Shown piece by piece: positions 5,601-14,600 of a DNA stretch of 23,013 bases. Numbering within the stretch: the stretch's first letter is position 1; every line of letters starts with the position of its first letter. This DNA comes from a virus. A model generated the notes under the pieces. That model did not search any database and had not been told where the DNA came from. It worked only from the letters and a program-made list of their open reading frames with translations. Location of the stretch: the IMG/VR virus record IMGVR_UViG_3300023084_000139, positions 1-23,013 of that record, one strand, 5' to 3'. The position numbers were made by a program, and so were the translations under genes.

Positions 5601-8600
5601 AAGCAAATCGCCAGGAGATCATTGACACTGGTTATGCAAACATGCTTGCATTGTATCCAAACTATGATGGAAACAATGGTAACACTTTTGGTGATAAGTG
5701 TAAGCGTGACATGGGATTCTTGATCGACGCTGTATCGCTTGACCTCATGGTTGGTGGTAACAAGTATTCCCGTAAGTTTATCTCTGAATACTTTGATGCT
5801 ACTGGACAGAACTGGATCTCTGGTGGTCTACAGGGCGAGACAACTGAAAGTATTGAAGCATTCAACCAAGCACGTGATCTCATGCGTTCTGCGGTTGCTA
5901 ACCAACTCAGTATTGTTGATGGAAGTGTTACTGCTGGAACAGCTGAGTATGGTGTAGGAACTACAATTATTCCCAACACTAATTCTGCTGCATGTACTGA
6001 TGTTCAGTCCACAATTACTACTCTGGTTGACATCATCACCACACCTATTAGTAATGGCAACTTGAATTCTCTACCAGCAGAATCTTCTTATATCTCTGGA
6101 GTAGGTGAAAGTAAGTGTCGTAGAGACATTGGTTACTTTGTCGATGCAGTTGCACTTGACCTATTCATTAATGGTAACGAGTACACTTGGAAGTTCTGTG
6201 CAGAATACTTCACTAATGCAACCACACAAATTGCTAATGGTCTTGTAGGTGAGACTACAGAGAGCAGAGCTGCATTTGCTAAAGCTGCTGAGATGATGAA
6301 GAAGGCAGTAAGCAATCAACTATATGAAAAAGATCTAACCATCACTGCAGACAATGCACCTGGATCTGCATATGGTCAGGTAACTAAGAGTTTCACTCCA
6401 CATGGTGCAACTTATGATCCAAACACTGGTGCTACGGTTCTTAGCATTGCTAATCATGGTCTGTCTGTTGGCGACTATATCACCATTGCTACTGACTCGC
6501 TAACCTTTACTTGTGATTTGGATGGCGATGCTACTCAGCATACATATCCAAGAAATACTGACCCCGCTGCGGGTCAGTACCTAGAAATTACTGCTGCTAC
6601 CACTGATACAATCACTATTAATGTTGGTGATGGTGGTAGCAACACCAGTGTTCACACATTTGTAAGTGCTGCAACTGATGCAGTTACATTTGCTGGTAAC
6701 ACTGCAAACCAATTGATTGATGCTCAGACTGCACTATGTTCTGACGTTCAGTCTGCGATTGATACTCTCAACACTATTGTTCAGGATGTATTCACTGTTG
6801 GTAACCTCAACAGTATGCCACTTGAGATCAATAAGGGATCTGCTGGTCCTGGTGAAACTAAGTGCCGTAGAGACATTGGTTACTTTATCGATGCTGTCTC
6901 TGTTGACATGTATTGTGCTGGTAACAGGCACACCAAGGAATTCACGAGACAATACTTCACCAATGCTACTACACCACTAAGCAATGGTCTTGTAGGTGAA
7001 GAAGCAGAGAGCATCACTGCATTCTCTGCTGCTATCTCGGAGATGAGAAAGGCAGTATACAATGCTCTATACTACAAGGATCTGACTGTAACTGAAGGTG
7101 CTTCCGAGTATGGTGGTGCTGGTGGTAATGTCGATAGACAAGATGCTGCAGCATGTTCTGATGTTCAGAGCGCAATTCAAACACTGGGAGATTTGGTTAC
7201 CGATGCAATTGCTGCTGGTAACATTAATGGTGGAATCTGGAACCAACCAGACAATGAAGGTTCCTTCAAGACTGGCGAAAGCAAGTGCCGTAGAGACATT
7301 GGTCACGTTGTTGATGCTATCGCACAGGATCTCTGGTTTGGTGGTAACGAGTATACCATCGCAGCAACTAAAGAATACTTCGCACAGAATGCTCTCATCT
7401 CTAACGGTGTAGACAATGAAGTTGGACCTGCTATCACCGCATTCAAGCGTGCTGCAGATCTAATGAACCGTGCAGTAAACAACCAATACTATGATAGAGA
7501 TCTAACCATTACTCTTGATCAGGTTGGAGATCCTCCATTTGTATCAGACATTCATGCTGATGCATATAATCTTGTTCTTGACAATAAAGAGTTTATTGCT
7601 GAAGAAGCATATCAGCGTATGCTCTCTGCATATCCACTCTACACTCCTTCTGCTGGTAACACTAAGCAGGATTGCCTAGATGACGTTTATGACGTTCTAG
7701 AAGAGGTAATGTGGGATGTTAAGTTTGGAGGTAACTCTAAGACATATGATGCTGCTAAGGTTTATGTTACTAACATTTTCAATGGTGATGCAGTAGAAAC
7801 ATTCATCGATGCTGAGCGTGATGAAGCTGCTAAGGTCTTCACTGAAGTCAAGAACATTGCAATCCAAGTTCTAAGAAACGAAACGGTAACTGTTTCTGCT
7901 GGTAACACTCTAACTCAGACCAAGGATCTTACCATCGTTGATGACTGGGATATTGATGAGTTGCTACCTACTTGTGGTTCTGCTGCAGGTGCTGTTGATA
8001 CTCTACTTGGTATCATCATTCAGGCAATTGGAAATGATGGTGGCGTTGGTACGCTAACTGCAGAGAGAACAACTGGTGCTACTGCGGATCCTGCATATGA
8101 TACCGCAGTCAACATCACTGCTGCTACTGCAGAAACAATCACTATCAATGTAGGAACCTCTACTCACCTCTATCCACATACATTCTCCAGAGCAACTGCT
8201 GGTGCAGTAGTATCTGGTGGTAACTATCTACACAGATTTGTAAGTGCTGCTGCTGGTGCAGTCAACGTTGTTAATGGTCCTCAACTAACTCCAACCAACG
8301 CAACTTACAATGCAGTAACTGGTGACTTTGTGATGTACTTCGGTGCAGCACACGGTGTAACTACCAGCGATCAACTATCTCTTGACGACAACTCCTTCAC
8401 ATTCAAGTGTGACATGGACGACTTCACTGCCGACCATGTATATCCACGTCCTGGATCTGATTCCATCGTCGGACAGAATGTCAATCCAACTGCTGTAACT
8501 GACTACAGCATTACAATTAATGTTGGTGCATCTCCTCTAGTTGAATGGGATGTAACTGCTGCAACTTATGATCCTGCATCTGGTGATGTTGTAATCACTA

Positions 8601-11600
8601 TTGGTGCTCACAGTCTACCTGTTGGCACTAAGGTCAAGGTGAAGACTGAATCCATTGCCTTCAAGTGTGGTAAGGACAACTATAAGACTGAGCACGCATA
8701 TCCTCGTGCTGCAAGAGCATATCAACCTTCTGTATATACAGTAGGTAACTGCTCGGATGTTCTAGCAACAATCGATACTCTAACTGGTATCCTTTGTGAT
8801 GCACTTCTCGCTGGTAATCTAGACGATCTCCCACCACTATCGAATGGTCTCTGGGATTGTGCAAACGTTAGATCTTCTATTGAGAACCTATTTGATATCC
8901 TTACCGATGCAATCGGTACAGGTTCTCTCGATGGTCTACCTGTACTCAACAAAGGTGACTTCACAATCAATAACGAAGCATCGAAGTGCTTCCGTGACGT
9001 TTCCTACATCGTTGACGCTGTTGTCAATGACTTGAGACTTGGTGGTAACATCAACAGCATTCAGGCAGGTGAAGCATACTATGTTGGTAACAGCCTCACC
9101 TACATCGATGGTGAGAAGACTGAAACCCTAGATGCATGGGATTATGTCGGACAGTTGGCAACTGCTGCCATGAGAAACTTCGACTTCCTTGCATATAATT
9201 GCTCTACTACTGCTGGTTCTGACATCGTAGATGTTGGTGACACTCGTGGTATTGTAATTGGCATGTCCGTTGCTGAGTATGATGCAGCATCTTATAATTG
9301 GGCAGAGCAACAAGCTCTTGAAGGTCTACTTAACTTCTCTGATAATGGTACAATTACGCAAGTTACTTCTACCATTCCTGCAGGAGCTTACGTTAGAGAG
9401 ATTCTAAACGGTACTCAAATCAGACTAGGAACTATTGGTTCTAGACTAGAAGATGGTAGCCCAGTAAATGCTGTTCAGACCAACAATGGTAACATCAACC
9501 TACACTTCAGACTAGAGAAAGGTGCATGGGCAGACACTGATGTAAACACTGTCTTGGTTGGACCTGAAGATGGATGGCAGCAGGGTGGTGTAGAAGTCTT
9601 CCCAGATGTTATCGCTGATAGTCTAACATCTCAGAATTACAGAGAGTGTGAGGGAACCGCAGATGCAATCGAATCCCTAGTTGGTGTCATTACTACCATT
9701 ATTAATAGTGGTCTTGGCACAGTTGTTAGACAAGAGCAGACTGTAGACACAACTGTTCTTTCTAAGAGAGCAACTGTATTCACCATTGATACTGGTGGTG
9801 GTGCATCTAACCCACACAACTGGGAGACAGGTACACCTGTTAGACTGGTTCCACGTCCACGTTTCGATCCAGTTACAGGTAAGTATGTTGATGTTGACAA
9901 GCGTCTTGTCAGATTACCTAATGGTTTCGAGACAAACAGAACCTACTATGTAATCGCTCCTGGTAGATTCACTTCTCCTGAAAACTATGCTAACACTTCC
10001 TTCTGGAATAGTGAAGCAACTACAACACTGATGCTCGCAACTTCTCCTGAGAATGCAGCAGCAGGTACATACATCTATGCTTCTGAGACTGATAGCATCG
10101 ACAGAGATGTTGAGATTGACATCTATCAGTTTATTCTAGATGAGTCCTATGATCTACATGCATACACATCTTCTCTTGAGTCTTCTGATAGAATCAGAAC
10201 AGAAGTAGCACACGTCTTTGATATTCCTGTCGATGGTGTAACACCTCAGAAGGTATTCATCAGAGCAGCAGAAGGTGGTAACTTGCCACTCATCTCCCAG
10301 AGTTACATTAATGACCCTCTGGTCGCTGTAACTGATCCTCTCGATGGTAACTTTGGTAGAATCAATCCAAATGTTGAGTTCTTCGTTCGCTATCAGTCTC
10401 CTAAGATCATTTCGATTCACAAGACTGCAGCAGATGCAAGAGCAAATGTACAACCAATCTCGTTTGCTGCTGGACAAAGTGGTGTAACATTTGATGTCTT
10501 CGCTAACAAGCGTAGAACACCAATGAAATTTGACCCATCATTCACTGATGGATCTACTTCTACTGGTAAGTGGTACGTCAACTGTAGAGATGACTCTGCT
10601 CAACCACAGTCTGTCCTCAACGACAACATCTTCTGGAGAATCAGTCAGTCTGATTACTCTGACAGACAGAGATCCACAGACATGTGGTACGAGCGTCTGG
10701 AGGATAATAGAGACAAGGATGATAGAACATACAAACTACGTTATGTCATTCCTTCTTACTTGGAGAACGCAAGAGATCCTATCAATGGATTTGTTCTCAA
10801 GACAAGAACTGACGACACCCGTAAACTTGTACCTCAGAAGATTGTACTGAAGCCTGTGACTGGCACAGTATATGGTGCTCGCTTTGAGAACAGACAGAAC
10901 CCAGGTGAATTTATCGGTCAAACTGCATCACAACTTGCAGGATTTGATCAAGATTCTCTCTATGATCCATTCAGAAAAGAAGTTGGTGTTGAGTATCGTG
11001 AGTTTGCTAAGTTTGCATCTGGTGTTCAGGCAACTATTCAGTCTGCTCGTTACATCCCAGATGCTATCGATGAGACAATTGAGTATCTAGAACTCACGGT
11101 CTTTGACCATGCTATCGATACCAGAAACTTCCCTGGACTAAGAAACGAAGTTCTCACCACAGTTAAGATTACTGCTCCTCAGGGTGGTGCATTCGTAACT
11201 GATAAAGCAGATAATCAAGCAGGTGACACTAACTATGCTAGCTTTACTGGAAACACTTCTGGTAACTGCAATATCCATGCATACTACACTGTCAATGGTG
11301 AGCATTATCTCATCATCAAGGGTATCCGCAATGGCACTCTAGAGTACAGTGAGTTTGCTAACACCAGATTCTCTCAGACGCAAGGCAGCATCACTGTATT
11401 TGCTGACATGCTTGAGGATCAGGACATGGGCAAATCGCTACCTCTGAAGACTCATATCAGAAAAAATTTCCCAGAGTATTATTACAAGCAAAACGGCGCT
11501 AACGTTTATACCATCACCCCTGGTGATAGAATCACTGATAGTGCTGGTGTTGAATACTATGTTGATAGCGTCAAAGATGCAGGCATTATCGAAGATACAT

Positions 11601-14600
11601 TCTACATCTTCGGTTATGAAACCCTACAGAGACGTATCGCTGGTCAGCAAGATGGTATCTACTATCTAACTTGCCTACGTGGTAACGTTTCTCCATTCCC
11701 AACAGGTGCTGGAGTCAGCAATAACTTCCGTAGATTTAAGTTCTCTCAGCCAGTCAGTAAACTCTATCCTCTCAACTATAAGAACGATCCTCTCTGGTTC
11801 CAAAACAATGGTACATCTAATGAAGAGAAGAACTACTACGCAGGTCTAATCGATCCACCTTCTACATTCTCTGCTGCAGACAACTACGTTCACGGTCTAG
11901 TTACCGTCAACGACTTCAAGAACTCTGTAACAAGAGAAGGTATTGATGATCTACTCAAGCAGAGTGCATTCATCGAGAATTCCTATGAAGCAGGTAGCAA
12001 TCAAATCAGAGCACAAAGAGGTAACGCTACCGCTGGTTCTGAGGATCGCTTGATTCCTATCGCTGGTGACAGCACAGTTGTTGTTGATCAGCGTTACTAC
12101 GTTGAACTCCGTAGACCATCTATCGCACGTGCTGGTAACCACACGTTTGAATACCTTGGTTTCGGTCCTGGTAACTACTCCACAGGTCTCCCAGCGCGTC
12201 AGGAAGTCGTCCTAACTCCTGAAGAGGACTTCTATGCCCAAAGTAAGAAACAGGACGCTGGTATCGTCTTCTACACGGGTATCAACTCTCAGGGTGATCT
12301 CTATATCGGTAACAGAAGAATTAATGCTATTACTGGTGAAGAGACATTCATCGATGCTGCAGTTCTTGCAGATGATGGAGACGAGGATGATACCGTAGGC
12401 GGTCTCGTTACCACTTTCGATACACCTGTAACTTTCAACCAGAATATCACGGTTGTTGGTGGTGATGGACAACTAGTCAACAACTTCGAGTCTCCTGTAA
12501 CTATCTCTGTTCAGGATGATGACTTTACTCAACAGCGTGATGCTCTAATCATCCGTTCTAACGTATCTTCTGTCGATCCTGTAACTCAGTTGCAGCAAGA
12601 CGAGGGTCTAGACAGAACTGCATGGGCACCACCAACTGAGGGTGACATCAGACTCAGCAAGAACAGCATCAGATCTGCTATCTTCCAGTTCAATGCTAGA
12701 GGAAATGGTCAGAGTTACATGTTCCAGACGCACACCGTTGCTGGTGTAGCATCTAACGCAACTCCTAACCAGTCTCCACTAATTTCTGCTGGCGGAACAA
12801 GAATCGCAGCATCTCAATATATCACCTATGGTGGTGTACTACCTGCTCCTGGTGATGTTCTGTTCAAGGGCGAGGAAGTTGGTAAGAATGGTTCCATTGC
12901 ATGGATACTTGCAAACTACTTCCAGCAGATTGCAAACAACAGCATTGACAATATCGTCTTCGACGGTAGCAATGTTGTTAAACTTGAGTTCAGAGACTTC
13001 AATAGCGGTGTTGCACTTTCCAACTCTGACATTGGTATTACTTCTACCTCTCAGATTAGAGTCAGCAACTTCTACTATGATCCTAGACTGAACCTAACCT
13101 GGACAGTATATGCTACGAAGCCTGGTGATCCATTCGATCCTGCTGATAACTACTGCTACTTCCAAGTAATCGATCAGATTCCTCAGGATACTCAGGCATG
13201 GGAAGACATCATTGCAGGAACTGCACAAGGTGCTGACGCTCCTACCATCGAGTTCTCTAACTCTAACTTCAAGGAAGTTGGTGTTATTGGTGGTGAAGCA
13301 CTCAGAACTGAGACTGAGACCATTGGTGATTACAAACTGGGTGTCAACACTATTGCAAGATCTACTCACGATGCATATAGAAATGCATTCGTTGAGAACC
13401 TCAACACCGATCCTCGTGCAAACCTAGACGTTGTTGGTAATGCATACATCAGCGGTCGTAAGACTCCTGATTATCTCTCCCACACCAACTTCGCAGATCG
13501 TGATAAGAACAGAATCCCAGATGCACTGCTAGTTGGTGGTGACAGTTCTGCTGTTGCTGATTATGCAACTCTCCGTGTTTCTACTGAGACTGCAGCGATC
13601 ACTGAGTCTGGTAGAGGCAACAATGAAGGCAAGGTTGGTATCAATGCAACTGATGCTGAACTAGACAGAGCACTGGTTGTCAAGGGTGACTCCAGATTCT
13701 CTGAAGACGCAAGATTCGAGCGTGACATCGAAGTCAACGGTGATGGATCTGTTGCTGAGATCAGAACATCCGAGACGGTTGGTACATTCAACCTAATCAC
13801 GGATGATACATTCACTGGTACAATCAATCTTGGTAACAAGGTAGAGAACATTAACATCGGTAACACTACCGAAGAAGATCAGTTCATCAGAATTGGTCAG
13901 ACATCTCTACACAGTAACATCTTCCTAGGTGTAACTCCAGATGATCGTCCTTCTGACAATGCTCTAACCATCAGTAAGATTGAAATTGGTGGTGCATATA
14001 ACAATAACGAATCTCAGTCGTTCACCAGAATCAAAACTAAGTCCTTCAAGGTTGATGGTGACTTCCAACTAGGTTCGAGAAGAACAATTAATGATACTGT
14101 AACACTTTCTACAACTGCTGGTACAGTCAACTTCTTCTCTAACTCTGGTTCTGCATCGATCATCAACTTCGGTCTAAATGCATCTGAGATCAATATCGCT
14201 GGTCAGGGTGGTACAACTACCATTAATAACCAGTTAGAAGTTATTGCTTCTGCTACATTCAACGGTAACATCACACTCTGTGGTGGTGTTGCAGCGTTCT
14301 CCTTCACTGGTGGTCGTGGTAAACTAGGTTCTCCAATCACTGCACATGACGATGGTATCCTAAGCGATACTCTCTTCAATAAGAACATTGACATCCTCAA
14401 CGTTCTTGTCAAACTAACCACCGAAGAAGGATATAACGAGGTTGACACCGCAGGTAGTGGTAATTGGGGTGGTGCTGGATTCCAAGCAGCACGTGGAAGT
14501 ATTGGTGGCACACCTGTTGTTGAACCTCAGGATCTTCCTGCTCTAACTGGTGATGAGTATTATCTACCACTTCTCAACGCACCTAACAAACTGAATGGTG

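Larger units (their letters stand above)
4820..9180 (+). repeat. Seven C-[KR]-R-D-I-G helical modules in the giant protein
   Basis: A module of about 70 residues recurs with its first Cys at residues 738, 1029, 1168, 1417, 1558, 1687 and 2125. The pattern is C-[KR]-R-D-[IM]-G-x-x-[VI]-D-A-V-x-x-D-L-x-x-G-G-N, a variable helix, x-Y-F, then S-N-G-L-x-G-E, and a closing helix with A-F-x-x-A-x-x-M-x-K-A-V-x-N-x-L. Copies 1-5 are close to each other; copies 6 (C-L-D-D-V-Y) and 7 (C-F-R-D-V-S) are diverged. Most would fold as alpha-helical hairpins. Confidence 0.85.

Noticed and set aside
4789-7306. Series of short antisense and alternative-frame open frames within the giant gene that resemble each other
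   Set aside because: Their similarity mirrors the repeated modules of the real frame; they are shadows produced by the repeated DNA.
4820-9715. Regularly spaced repeats considered as a CRISPR-like or structural-RNA array
   Set aside because: Repeats are in-frame protein modules with diverged DNA, variable spacing and no palindromic repeat unit.
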